Origin: Flavobacteriaceae bacterium EG-1
Lineage (GTDB): Bacteria > Bacteroidota > Bacteroidia > Flavobacteriales > Flavobacteriaceae
Reading direction: 5' to 3'
Assembly: GCF_009649685.1 (NCBI RefSeq)
Contig: NZ_WJPK01000001.1
Location: 934,760 to 998,759, forward strand
DNA length: 64,000 nt
The notes under the pieces were generated by a model. The model made no database searches, was not told the origin of the DNA, and was given only the letters and a program-made list of their open reading frames with translations. The position numbers and the translations under genes are program-made. Shown one piece after another: positions 1 to 7,554 of the stretch. Numbering within the stretch: the first letter of the stretch is position 1; each line of letters starts with the position of its first letter.

Positions 1-41
1 ATACACAATTACATACTGAAATAAAAAAATGTAAGTTAACA

Positions 42-1502
42 ATGCATAAAATAAAACTGATTTTTATAGCAGTCTCTTTATTCAATATTGCTACAATTAT
101 TGCCCAATCTAAACTAAAAAACAAAAAGCCGAATGTCCTTTTTATTATAGCTGATGATTTAACAGCGACAGCCTTATCTTCTTACGAGAATCAGGCAATT
201 AAGACACCCAATATAGATGCTCTAGCGGCACAAGGAACACGCTATACAAGAACATATACGCAATATCCTGTTTGTGGACCATCTCGTGCTTCTTTACTTT
301 TTGGCTATTACCCTAATGCAACACAAACTTATGGATATGTAAGTGGCAGAGAAAACGTTGGGCCTAATCGTAAATCTTTACCGCAGGTTTTTAAAGACCA
401 TGGATATTATACGGCACGTGTGAGTAAAATTTACCATATGGGTGTTCCCATCGATATTGAAAAAGGGTCTAATGGTAAGGATGATGAAGCTTCATGGACA
501 GAACGTTTTAATAGTCAAGGACCAGAGTGGCAAGCGAAAGGCGAAGCTGAACTCGTTCAAAACAATCCATATGGAAACCTACCTAGAAAAGGAGGTAATG
601 TAATGACAATTGTAAAAGCTGATGGTGACGATTTGGAACATTCCGATGGCAGAACTGCACGTAAAACTTCCGAATTAATTCGTAAACATAAAAATGAACC
701 CTTCTTTTTAGCGGTAGGTTTGGTACGACCACACGTTCCGTTTGTTGCTCCTAAAAAATATTTTGAACCATATCCGCAACAACAAATTGTTTTACCACCT
801 AAAGTAGAGAATGATTGGGATGATATTCCTGCAAGAGGAATTAATTATGTAACCAGTGTAAATGGCCAAATGTCGGAAGAACAAGAACGAAAAGCTGTGG
901 CTGCTTATTATGCATCTGTTACTTATATGGATGTGCAAGTAGGTAAAATATTAAACACCTTAAAAGAAGAAGGTTTAGAAGATAATACCATCGTTGTTTT
1001 TACTTCAGATCATGGTTTTCATTTGGGTGAACATCGTTTTTGGATGAAGGTGAGTTTGCATGAAGAATCGGTTCGTGTACCTATGATTATTAAAGTACCA
1101 GGGAAAACTTCAGCCGTATGTAATTCATTTACAGAATTATTAGATCTCTACCCTACATTAATAGATTTAGCTGGAATTAAAAACAATAAAAATTTACAAG
1201 GAAAAAATATAAGAGCAACCTTAGACAATCCATTAACCTCGGTACGTGATATGGCTTTTTCTGTAAGTCAAGGGGGGAAATCTTTTTTAGTACGTACAGA
1301 CAAATGGGCTTATATTCAATATGATGAAGATGCCGGTTCTGGCATGGAATTATTTGACATGGATTTAGACCCCAAACAGTACAATAATTTAGCAGGAAAT
1401 CCTAATTACGTAATGGTATTAAAGGAGATGCAGCAAAAACTAAAATCAAAATTAGCCGCAGTTAGAACTAATGATTTAGGTATCAATTATGAAAATAAAT
1501 AG
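42..1502 (+). CDS. Exported sulfatase, iduronate-2-sulfatase-like
   Basis: This 486-aa type I sulfatase probably hydrolyses sulfate esters on polysaccharide sugars. Residues 1-21 form a signal peptide ending near AQS, so it acts in the periplasm or at the surface. The formylglycine motif C-x-P-S-R is present as CGPSR with Cys78, and the metal-binding pair Asp38-Asp39 lies in the IIADDL strand. A later SDHGFHLGEH block carries further metal and sulfate ligands. Length and motif order fit iduronate-2-sulfatase-like enzymes (SulfAtlas S1 type). The Cys form needs an anaerobic sulfatase-maturing enzyme or FGE, and neither is in the window. A sialidase-like gene follows 38 bases downstream, suggesting a glycan-degradation operon that may begin before the window. 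The exact substrate cannot be read from sequence. Confidence 0.93.
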   Translation: MHKIKLIFIAVSLFNIATIIAQSKLKNKKPNVLFIIADDLTATALSSYENQAIKTPNIDALAAQGTRYTRTYTQYPVCGPSRASLLFGYYPNATQTYGYVSGRENVGPNRKSLPQVFKDHGYYTARVSKIYHMGVPIDIEKGSNGKDDEASWTERFNSQGPEWQAKGEAELVQNNPYGNLPRKGGNVMTIVKADGDDLEHSDGRTARKTSELIRKHKNEPFFLAVGLVRPHVPFVAPKKYFEPYPQQQIVLPPKVENDWDDIPARGINYVTSVNGQMSEEQERKAVAAYYASVTYMDVQVGKILNTLKEEGLEDNTIVVFTSDHGFHLGEHRFWMKVSLHEESVRVPMIIKVPGKTSAVCNSFTELLDLYPTLIDLAGIKNNKNLQGKNIRATLDNPLTSVRDMAFSVSQGGKSFLVRTDKWAYIQYDEDAGSGMELFDMDLDPKQYNNLAGNPNYVMVLKEMQQKLKSKLAAVRTNDLGINYENK

Positions 1503-1540
1503 TATATCTTATAATTGGCACTTTATGTATAATTTAAAAA

Positions 1541-2731
1541 ATGAATAATAGAAACATAGGCTGTAACACTCTAGTATATAGCAGAGTTGCAATATTTACA
1601 CTTAGTTTAATTATATTAATCAATTGTTCTACATCATGCTCAAGTATTCAAAGTAAAAGCATAAGTAATAATCTTTCAGGAATAACAGCTGCAACTACAC
1701 CTTTAATATTAAAACCTTCAGAAAACAATCCTCGAAATAGTGAAGGTGATTTTATTAGGTTAAAAGATGGACGAATTTTATTCATTTATAGTAGATATAG
1801 TGGTAATTCTGCAAGTGACCATGCACCGGCCTCATTAGCGACAAGATATTCTATTGACAAAGGAAAAACATGGACAATGAAGGATGAGATTATTGTAAGT
1901 AATGAAGGAGGATTGAACGTTATGTCTGTTTCTTTATTACGACTACAAAACGGCAGCATTGCGTTATTCTACCTGCTAAAAAACTCAAATAAAGATGCTT
2001 TACCAGTGGTTCGTATTTCTAAGGATGAGGCCAAAACTTGGAGTAAACCGATTACATGCATTACAGACAAATTAGGATATTTTGTTTTAAATAACGATAG
2101 AGTCATTCAATTAAAGAATGGAAGAATAGTATTACCAGTTTCAAGACATAACACACCTAATGGTCAATGGAGCAATAAAGGTGATTTATTTTGTTATTAT
2201 TCTGATGATAATGGTGAAACTTGGTTGTCAGGTTCTAAAGTCCCAGACACAACAAACATAATCACCCAAGAACCTGGACTAATTGAATTGAAAGATGGTG
2301 GCATAATGATGTTTGTAAGAGCTAGCAATAGTTTTCAAATGAAGGCATACTCAAATGACAAAGGAGTTACTTGGAGTCCTCTAATAAATAGTAATATTCC
2401 TTCACCATTATCCCCTGCTTCATTAGAAAAAATTCCGATGAATGGTGATTGGCTAATGGTTTGGAATAACAATGATGGTTCCAAAATAGCTACTGAAGGT
2501 AAACGAACACCTATGACAATTGCAATATCCAAAGATGAGGGTAAAAGTTGGCACCATATTAAAAATATTGAAAATGACCCTAATGGTTGGTATTGCTATA
2601 CTGCAATAGACTTTATAGACGACCATGTATTATTAGGATTTTGTGCTGGTATACGTAAAAAAGGTAATAGTGGTAGTGGCTTAGCAACTACTAATCTTAA
2701 ACGAATTAGTCTCGATTGGATTTACAAATAA
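1541..2731 (+). CDS. Sialidase-like (BNR/Asp-box) lipoprotein
   Basis: This 396-aa protein has the six-bladed-propeller hallmark of sialidases: at least five Asp boxes (S-x-D-x-G-x-T-W type), the first ending at Trp111 (SIDKGKTW), then SKDEAKTW, SDDNGETW, SNDKGVTW and SKDEGKSW. The N-terminus has a hydrophobic segment followed by Cys29 and Cys33, either of which could be the lipidated Cys, so it is probably membrane-anchored. Family members include exo-alpha-sialidases (GH33) and propeller hydrolases acting on other sugars. I could not confidently place the catalytic Arg triad or the FRIP motif, so sialic acid specificity is uncertain. It lies 38 bases after the sulfatase gene on the same strand and is probably co-transcribed with it. 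Confidence 0.88.
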   Translation: MNNRNIGCNTLVYSRVAIFTLSLIILINCSTSCSSIQSKSISNNLSGITAATTPLILKPSENNPRNSEGDFIRLKDGRILFIYSRYSGNSASDHAPASLATRYSIDKGKTWTMKDEIIVSNEGGLNVMSVSLLRLQNGSIALFYLLKNSNKDALPVVRISKDEAKTWSKPITCITDKLGYFVLNNDRVIQLKNGRIVLPVSRHNTPNGQWSNKGDLFCYYSDDNGETWLSGSKVPDTTNIITQEPGLIELKDGGIMMFVRASNSFQMKAYSNDKGVTWSPLINSNIPSPLSPASLEKIPMNGDWLMVWNNNDGSKIATEGKRTPMTIAISKDEGKSWHHIKNIENDPNGWYCYTAIDFIDDHVLLGFCAGIRKKGNSGSGLATTNLKRISLDWIYK

Positions 2732-2740
2732 GAATAAAAG

Positions 2741-2811
2741 AGGCATCGAATGGATTCGAACCATTATACAAACTCTTGCGGAGTTTCGCCTAGCCGTTCA
2801 GCCACAATGCC
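2741..2811 (-). tRNA. tRNA-Cys(GCA)-like gene with C33 in the anticodon loop
   Basis: Read on the minus strand, 71 bases fold into a full cloverleaf. The acceptor stem GGCATTG/CGATGCC has 7 pairs with one G-T. The D arm is GCT/GGC with the GG of the D loop. The anticodon stem AAACT/AGTTT is perfect, the variable loop has 4 nt, and the T stem AATGG/CCATT is perfect with loop TTCGAAT. The anticodon is GCA and the discriminator is U73, both cysteine identity elements. A T-rich tract follows and CCA is not encoded. The anticodon loop is CCGCAAG, so position 33 is C instead of the near-universal U, and C32 could pair with G38. It is either a functional variant, a specialised tRNA or a decaying copy. 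The stems show no decay. Confidence 0.75.
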
Positions 2812-2969
2812 AATAAATGCCATACTTAGTTAAAAGTATTACCTAAAAACAAATGTATTATTTGTGCATGAATTTAAAAAAGTAATTTGTTTAAAATAAG
2901 AATATCATTTAAAATCCTTTATTAAATTTAGTATCTTATAATCAACAACCAACTTATAAGAAACTATCA

Positions 2970-3866
2970 ATGAAACATTATTTCCTATCTAGTGTATTTT
3001 TAGTCATTCTATTATGCACTAGCGGTATTTATGCCCAAAAAAAAGAAAAAATACCTTCTCATATAAAAACAAGCTTAAATGCATTCTCGTTCAACTCTTT
3101 ACTTGCAGTTGATAAAACTATGAACATTAACGACTTATTCGAGTATTGCGTTTCAAGAGAGATTGATGCTATTGATCTTACTGCTTATTATTTTCCAACA
3201 TATCCAGAAGTGCCATCTGATGAATTTCTTTATGAAGTTAAGAGGAATGCATTTTTATTAGGGTTGGCGATTAGTGGTACTGGCGTTAGAAACGATTTTA
3301 CAAATCCGGATCCCGGAAAGAGAAAAGAAAGTATTCAATTAGTGAAAAATTGGATCATTGCAGCTGAAAAGATTGGTGCTCCTGTAATTAGAATCTTTGC
3401 TGGAGTAAGCGATGTTTCAAATTATAGTAGAGCAGAAGTTACAGATTGGCTGGTTGAAGCAATAAAAGAATGCGTTGCATTTGGCAAAGCCCATGGTGTA
3501 GTTGTAGGGTTTCAAAACCACCACGATTTTATAGCTAATGCTAATCAAGTAATTGATTTAATGGAAAGGGTAAATTCAGAATGGTTTGGTTTAATTCTAG
3601 ATACTGGTAGCTATTGGGAGGGTGATAGCTACGCTCAAATAGAACAAACTGTAAAGTATGCTGTAAATTGGCAGGTTAAAGAAATGATTTACATGAATGG
3701 TAAAGAGGAAAAAGCTAATCTAGAGCGAATTTTTAAGATCATTAAAGATGCACAATATAGTGGTTATGTGCCCATTGAAACTTTGGAAAAAGGCGATCCT
3801 ACTGAGGTCATTGACGCGTTTGTTCTAAAAATTAAAGAAACCATAAACAAAGTATATCAAAACTAA
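2970..3866 (+). CDS. Exported sugar phosphate isomerase/epimerase-like TIM barrel
   Basis: This 298-aa protein has an N-terminal signal peptide (residues 1-22, ending IYAQ) followed by a xylose-isomerase-like TIM barrel (AP endonuclease 2 superfamily). Recognisable strands include IDAIDLTAYYFPTYPE near residue 65, the GFQNHHDF strand with likely metal ligands near residue 180, the LILDTGSYWEGD strand, and a final YVPIETLEKGD strand bearing a conserved Glu. Family members isomerise or epimerise sugars using a divalent metal. Export is common for Bacteroidota members linked to glycan use. Its stop codon overlaps the convergent GH1 gene by 4 bases. The substrate is unknown. Confidence 0.85.
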   Translation: MKHYFLSSVFLVILLCTSGIYAQKKEKIPSHIKTSLNAFSFNSLLAVDKTMNINDLFEYCVSREIDAIDLTAYYFPTYPEVPSDEFLYEVKRNAFLLGLAISGTGVRNDFTNPDPGKRKESIQLVKNWIIAAEKIGAPVIRIFAGVSDVSNYSRAEVTDWLVEAIKECVAFGKAHGVVVGFQNHHDFIANANQVIDLMERVNSEWFGLILDTGSYWEGDSYAQIEQTVKYAVNWQVKEMIYMNGKEEKANLERIFKIIKDAQYSGYVPIETLEKGDPTEVIDAFVLKIKETINKVYQN

Positions 3867-5242
3867 TTTTTGTTTTCGTTCTTAACTAAAAAATTTCGAA
3901 ACCACTTTCCTGAAGTTTTAATTATTCTTTTTTGTGTTTCAAAATCAATATAAACTAAACCAAACCTAGGATAATATCCTTCTGCCCATTCAAAATTATC
4001 GGTAAAAGTCCAGACAAAATAACCAGAAACTTGTAACCCATCTATTTGCGCACGTCTAACTTCTTTCAAATAACTTTGCAGGTAAGATAGTCGTTTAAGA
4101 TCATTTACTTTATTATTCTTTTTTTCATCTAAAAATGCAGCACCATTTTCTGTAACTATTATTTTTTTTATTCCTTTATAACCATTGAATTTTTTTAGCA
4201 TTGCATAAATACTAGGTGGGTAAACTTCCCAATCCATTAAAGTAGTATCTACATTTCTTTTTGTGGCTTTAATAATTTTTGCTCGTAAATATGGTACGGT
4301 ATAGCTATGCTTAACAACTTCGCGAGTATAATTTTGAATGCCAATGAAATCAAAATCGAAAACCATATTTTCATTATCTTCTGGTTGTATATATTTTTCT
4401 ATTCGTTTTAATACTTTTAAGTTTTCAGTAGGATATCCCAAACCTAAAGTAGGTTCAATAAAAAGTCTGTTTAATAAGGTATCGGCTTTATTGGCAGCAG
4501 TAACATCTATTTTCTTTTTTGAGAACGGAGTTATTTGTGAACAAGAAAAAGTAGTTCCTATTACTGCTTGATCAACTTTAGCTCTTAATACCTTACCCCC
4601 TATTGCTTGACACAAAGTAGCATGATGGATTGCTGGTAAGAAATTTTTAAGACCTTTTCTTCCAGGTGCATGAACCCCTAGAAAATATCCTGCGCCAGTA
4701 AAAACCATAGGTTCATTTAAAACCATCCAATGTTTTACTCGGTCGCCAAAGCGGGTTGCACACAATTTTACGTAAGTTTCAAACCATACCAATATTTCTC
4801 TGTTTGTCCATCCCCCTTTATCTTCTAAAACTTGTGGTAAGTCCCAATGATATAGTGTTACCCAAGGCGTAATGCCACATTCCAAGCAAAAATCAATTAC
4901 CTTATTGTAAAACTTTACGCCTGCCTCATTTACGGCTCCCACTCCCTTTGGCAATACTCTGGTCCATGAAATAGAAAATCTAAAATTTTTAATATTCATT
5001 GATTTCATTAAAAGGATATCCCTTTCAAAGTCAGCATAAAATTCACATGCATTTTGGCCATGATGCCCCTCGTAAATATTTCCTTTTTTTAGTACAAATT
5101 TATCCCATATTGATTCACTTTTTCCGTCAACATTATGTCCACCTTCAATTTGATAAGCAGCAGTAGAAACGCCCCAAACAAAGTTATCGCCGAAATCTGA
5201 AGCTTCAATTTCGATTTTTTGGGAACTTGTCTTTTTTAACAT
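3863..5242 (-). CDS. GH1 family beta-glucosidase
   Basis: This glycoside hydrolase family 1 enzyme has about 459 aa and removes terminal beta-linked glucose or galactose. The acid/base motif is LNEP with Glu177 and the nucleophile motif is VTENG with Glu365, both in the expected places. The N-terminal FVWGVSTAAYQIEG signature and the aglycone-side FTDNFEWAEGY block are intact. No signal peptide is visible, so it is cytoplasmic. The preceding gene ends TAA, followed by TTG and then ATG; I use the ATG at 5242 over the TTG three bases earlier. It is the last gene of a three-gene minus-strand operon with a glycosyltransferase and an LpxH-like phosphoesterase. Confidence 0.93.
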   Translation of the reverse strand: MLKKTSSQKIEIEASDFGDNFVWGVSTAAYQIEGGHNVDGKSESIWDKFVLKKGNIYEGHHGQNACEFYADFERDILLMKSMNIKNFRFSISWTRVLPKGVGAVNEAGVKFYNKVIDFCLECGITPWVTLYHWDLPQVLEDKGGWTNREILVWFETYVKLCATRFGDRVKHWMVLNEPMVFTGAGYFLGVHAPGRKGLKNFLPAIHHATLCQAIGGKVLRAKVDQAVIGTTFSCSQITPFSKKKIDVTAANKADTLLNRLFIEPTLGLGYPTENLKVLKRIEKYIQPEDNENMVFDFDFIGIQNYTREVVKHSYTVPYLRAKIIKATKRNVDTTLMDWEVYPPSIYAMLKKFNGYKGIKKIIVTENGAAFLDEKKNNKVNDLKRLSYLQSYLKEVRRAQIDGLQVSGYFVWTFTDNFEWAEGYYPRFGLVYIDFETQKRIIKTSGKWFRNFLVKNENKN

Positions 5243-5245
5243 CAA

Positions 5246-6250
5246 TTAAATACTTGTTCCAACAACTGCCTCTTCGAGAACTCTACTTATAATATTTTCC
5301 GTAATATCAGGATAAGCTACTTCTATTTTAGAATCTCCATCAACCCAACTTTGTAATTTTTCCAAATGTTTTAACTTTAAACTCTTCATTACAGCAACAC
5401 CCATGTCTTTTAAAGCCGCAGCATTGCATTGTTGTTCATATTGTCCTTTCATTGGAATTACCATTACTTTTTTCTGCATATGTAATGCCTCTGCCGGTGT
5501 TTCAAACCCTGCACCACACAACACACCGGTGCTATTGGCCATACTATGTATAAAAGCATTATTATCTATTGGACGTACGGCTATATTATGCCAATAATAT
5601 TTTGTTTTTGTATGTTTAGAGAATACATGCCAATCAACATTTTTGATGTTTAAGAGCATGTTAAGAATTTTGGCATCACTATAAGATGGCAAATAAACTG
5701 TATAATGATTTCTATTACTTAGCGCTATTGCTCTAATTTCTTGTCGAATTATAGGTGTATAGGTTTTATCGTCATATTCTTTAAAATGCAATCCATATTG
5801 GATTGTTGTAGGTGCATAATTTTTAAGAATAGTTTTTCCTAATAAATCATTTTTTTTTGGTTTGGGAGCATTTGGAGCGATTACAGCGGCTTGGTGACTT
5901 AGGCTAACACAATTAATATTTTTAAGTTTACAAGCCCATGCAGAAACCGGTTCAAAATCATTTATTACAAGATTATACTTTTCAACGGGAATAGCTTTTA
6001 TTTCTTTTTGTAATCTAACAGAGTTGGTCTTGAGGTAAGTGCGCCACATATCTACACCCCCTTTTTTTCCAAAGATAAAACTCCAACCTTTTAAGTTATA
6101 TTTTATTGGATGTGGAAGACCTACATCGGCCTGAGTTCCACTAACCAAAATATCTAATTCAATATTATTCTTTTGAAGAATAGGGATAATATCTCGAGCA
6201 CGACTTAAATGTCCGTTACCAGTGCCTTGAATTGCATATAGTACTTTCAT
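5246..6250 (-). CDS. Glycosyltransferase (MurG/GT28-like fold)
   Basis: This 334-aa cytoplasmic protein begins with an N-terminal strand and glycine-rich turn (AIQGTGNGHLSRA) typical of the GT-B glycosyltransferases annotated as Glyco_trans_1_3 or MJ1255-like. The C-terminal half holds a nucleotide-sugar signature: GVLCGAGFETPAEALHM, then PMKGQYEQQCNA, as in MurG-like enzymes. It probably transfers a sugar from a nucleotide donor to a lipid or glycan acceptor, which I cannot identify. The upstream phosphoesterase ends 11 bases before it and the downstream GH1 starts 3 bases after its stop, so the three are probably co-transcribed. Confidence 0.82.
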   Translation of the reverse strand: MKVLYAIQGTGNGHLSRARDIIPILQKNNIELDILVSGTQADVGLPHPIKYNLKGWSFIFGKKGGVDMWRTYLKTNSVRLQKEIKAIPVEKYNLVINDFEPVSAWACKLKNINCVSLSHQAAVIAPNAPKPKKNDLLGKTILKNYAPTTIQYGLHFKEYDDKTYTPIIRQEIRAIALSNRNHYTVYLPSYSDAKILNMLLNIKNVDWHVFSKHTKTKYYWHNIAVRPIDNNAFIHSMANSTGVLCGAGFETPAEALHMQKKVMVIPMKGQYEQQCNAAALKDMGVAVMKSLKLKHLEKLQSWVDGDSKIEVAYPDITENIISRVLEEAVVGTSI

Positions 6251-6261
6251 AGCTCAATTAA

Positions 6262-7125
6262 TTATTTTGGTGCTCTAGAGACAGACATTTTTTCAAATTC
6301 ATCCATTAAACTTTTAAAAAGTTGACTTTGCTCTAATATTTCCACCGGATCATTTAACTCTAAATCATTTGATTTTATATTAAAATCTTCTTCATAGCGG
6401 TATAATTTCCATGTTTTATCTGAGTATTCTAAAGCGGTTAAATTCTCTATCCAATCACCAGAATTCAAGTAAATAACTTTACCTTTTGAATTTTCTATTT
6501 TTCTAATTTCCGGTTGGTGTATATGTCCGCACACTACAAAATCAAATTCATTATCTATGGCAATATCTGCAGCAATTTTTTCAAAATCGTTGATAAACTT
6601 AACTGCAGATTTCACTCCATTTTTAATCTTCTTTGACATGGATACGGGGCCCTTACCTATTTTTTTATACCCGTAATTAATTGCTCGGTTTAAAACAATT
6701 AACGAATCATAACCAATGGCGCCAAGTTTTGCAATCCACTTCGAATGCTGCATAGTAACATCAAATACATCACCATGAAAAAACCATGCTTTTTGACCAT
6801 GAATTTCAAGCAATAGTTTATTTGAAATACTAAAAGTACCCATTTTAAAATCTGCAAATTTTCGAAGCATCTCGTCATGGTTCCCCGTAATATAATGTAC
6901 TCTAACTCCTTTAGATATCCATTCCATTAAAAGTTTTATCACTTTCATATGAGCCTTAGGCCAATAACGTTTACTAAATTGCCAGATATCTATAATATCA
7001 CCATTTAAAATTACTTGCTTAGGTTTAATGGATTTCATATACTTTAATAGTTCCTTGGCATGACAACCATACGTACCTAAATGCACATCAGAAATAACAA
7101 CAATATCAACAGGTCTTTTTTTCAT
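6262..7125 (-). CDS. LpxH-like metallophosphoesterase
   Basis: This 287-aa calcineurin-like phosphoesterase is of the UDP-2,3-diacylglucosamine diphosphatase (LpxH) type. All five metal-site blocks are visible: D13-x-H15 (SDVHLG), GD43 (NGDIIDIW), GNH83D, the H117-G-D block and CGH201-x-H203. True LpxH cleaves UDP-2,3-diacylglucosamine to lipid X in lipid A synthesis. This protein is longer than E. coli LpxH (240 aa) and sits with a glycosyltransferase and a glycosidase, not with lpx genes, so a pyrophosphatase on another sugar nucleotide or lipid is equally likely. It is the first gene of the minus-strand operon. Confidence 0.85.
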   Translation of the reverse strand: MKKRPVDIVVISDVHLGTYGCHAKELLKYMKSIKPKQVILNGDIIDIWQFSKRYWPKAHMKVIKLLMEWISKGVRVHYITGNHDEMLRKFADFKMGTFSISNKLLLEIHGQKAWFFHGDVFDVTMQHSKWIAKLGAIGYDSLIVLNRAINYGYKKIGKGPVSMSKKIKNGVKSAVKFINDFEKIAADIAIDNEFDFVVCGHIHQPEIRKIENSKGKVIYLNSGDWIENLTALEYSDKTWKLYRYEEDFNIKSNDLELNDPVEILEQSQLFKSLMDEFEKMSVSRAPK

Positions 7126-7554
7126 ATAAATTTCTGTTGATTAATTTTGGGTATTGTTTTAATTCGTGAGTGTGTCAAATATCCTTTTATTAGAAAAATA
7201 AGATAGTAATCTATAAGGATTAGGAAGTATTCTACAATCTTTTTCATGATAGTATATCTAGCTAATACCAAAGTTTGTAAATAAATTCGAATAAGATTGT
7301 AAAGGAAAATTTAACCTTAGGTTATAAAATAGTTTCCTGAAAATTATATCAATATCAGGTCATATTAAAGGTTAAATGTCAATTAAAAATTGCTCGAAAG
7401 TTAACATACATTTCCATAAAATTTTGTTGCTAAATTGTTAACCTTATAAATAAATAGCAGACTTAATAGCGTTTTACAATTTATTTGTTGAAATTTATAG
7501 CACTTCAACAATGTTTAAATAATTCTATTCAAATTCTAGTAATTTATAAACGAA
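7126..7554. other. 429-base divergent intergenic region
   Basis: No ORF with coding character was seen here. It separates the minus-strand phosphoesterase operon from the plus-strand cytochrome/sugar dehydrogenase gene, so it must hold both promoters. It is AT-rich, has a short imperfect inverted repeat CCTGA...TCAGG near 7337-7360, and a better palindrome at 7485-7511 listed separately. Confidence 0.6.
7485..7511. promoter_or_regulatory. Perfect inverted repeat TTGTTGAA-N11-TTCAACAA
   Basis: Two perfect 8-bp arms with an 11-bp spacer are centred 57 bp before the ATG of the cytochrome c/sugar dehydrogenase gene. The size and position suit a dimeric regulator's operator. It does not match the TGAY-N4-RTCA element found near the cco locus. 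A hairpin role is also possible. Confidence 0.4.

Noticed and set aside
7337-7360. CCTGA...TCAGG repeat as a fifth FNR-type operator
   Set aside because: The arms are only 5 bp, the spacer is 14 bp, and it lies about 200 bp from the next start with no -7 element at the fixed spacing.
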